Shown here piece by piece: positions 24,960 through 25,108 of a DNA stretch of 25,108 bases. The position numbers were made by a program, and so were the translations under genes. Within the stretch, counting starts at the first letter, position 1. Each line of letters opens with the position of its first letter. The notes under the pieces were generated by a model, which was not told the DNA's origin, searched no databases, and saw nothing but the letters and a program-made list of their open reading frames with translations. Origin of the DNA: Saprospiraceae bacterium (GTDB taxonomy: Bacteria; Bacteroidota; Bacteroidia; Bacteroidales; JAIPBB01); assembly GCA_021739805.1 (NCBI GenBank), contig JAIPBB010000027.1, positions 1 to 25,108 on the forward strand, in the 5' to 3' direction.

Positions 24960-25108
24960 AATGGTTTCGGGTTTCACACTTCGACTTCCTTTAGATTTGC
25001 AAAACCAATTATTTAAAGAATTAAAGTTTCTTAAAAGATATATTAATGATGTTGATATTTCTTTTTTTGCTTCTTTTTTTCTTTGTTAATATCTTTGGTT
25101 TTGTTAAT
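24960..25108. other. Window end, no supported gene
   Basis: After the comM stop there are 149 bp. A 42-codon ATG frame (24961-25089) ends in a T-rich low-complexity tail (SFFASFFLC) and is probably chance. T-runs around 25061-25082 could end comM transcription, but no good stem precedes them. Confidence 0.5.

Noticed and set aside
24961..25089. 42-codon frame after comM
   Set aside because: It ends in a T-run translated as SFFASFFLC, has no family resemblance, and starts 1 bp after the comM stop by chance of frame.

Overview
The window is A+T-rich and almost certainly comes from a member of the Bacteroidota. The evidence is a type IX secretion system (T9SS) type A sorting domain (13649-12765), a giant PKD-repeat protein with a gliding-associated type B sorting domain (15015-21605), a PorP/SprF-family partner (21846-22919), a SusC-like TonB receptor with a carboxypeptidase-regulatory N-domain, and promoters of the TTTG / TAnnTTTG type. 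No rRNA, tRNA, CRISPR array or transposase was seen.

Layout. Positions 1-1163 (minus) hold the N-terminal part of an unrecognised exported protein. Positions 1274-3399 (minus) are a compact overlapping three-gene unit: a YidD-type protein that unusually carries a signal peptide, then two related exported proteins that share a C-terminal 'PGxGxxYxGK' membrane module. Positions 3646-4872 (minus) encode a MacB/FtsX-type permease, and 5019-5528 (minus) a small membrane protein. A plus-strand rdgB (5823-6422) converges on the operon that follows.

The most interesting region is the minus-strand run from 14603 down to 6456. Its core, 12684-6456, is five genes with 2-bp gaps or an 8-bp overlap: TonB-dependent receptor, WtpA-like tungstate/molybdate-binding lipoprotein, a lipoprotein with two molybdopterin-oxidoreductase-like domains but no cysteine at the expected metal-ligand position, WtpB-like permease and WtpC-like ATPase. 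Together they would make a route for a tungsten or molybdenum species from outside the cell to the cytoplasm, with a TonB-dependent outer-membrane step added to an ABC importer. Just upstream on the same strand are a lipoprotein with a surface-export-like CKKEEE start and a T9SS-secreted protein. They are separated from the receptor by 80 bp that contain a strong composite inverted repeat.

The right part (15015-22919, plus) is a T9SS substrate/partner pair: the ~2200-residue PKD adhesin-like protein and its PorP/SprF-family protein, separated by a 32-bp tandem repeat. A hairpin follows the pair. Then comes a ~285-bp MITE-like element with 33/40-bp inverted ends, then comM (YifB, Mg-chelatase-like AAA ATPase). 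The last 149 bp hold nothing I can support.
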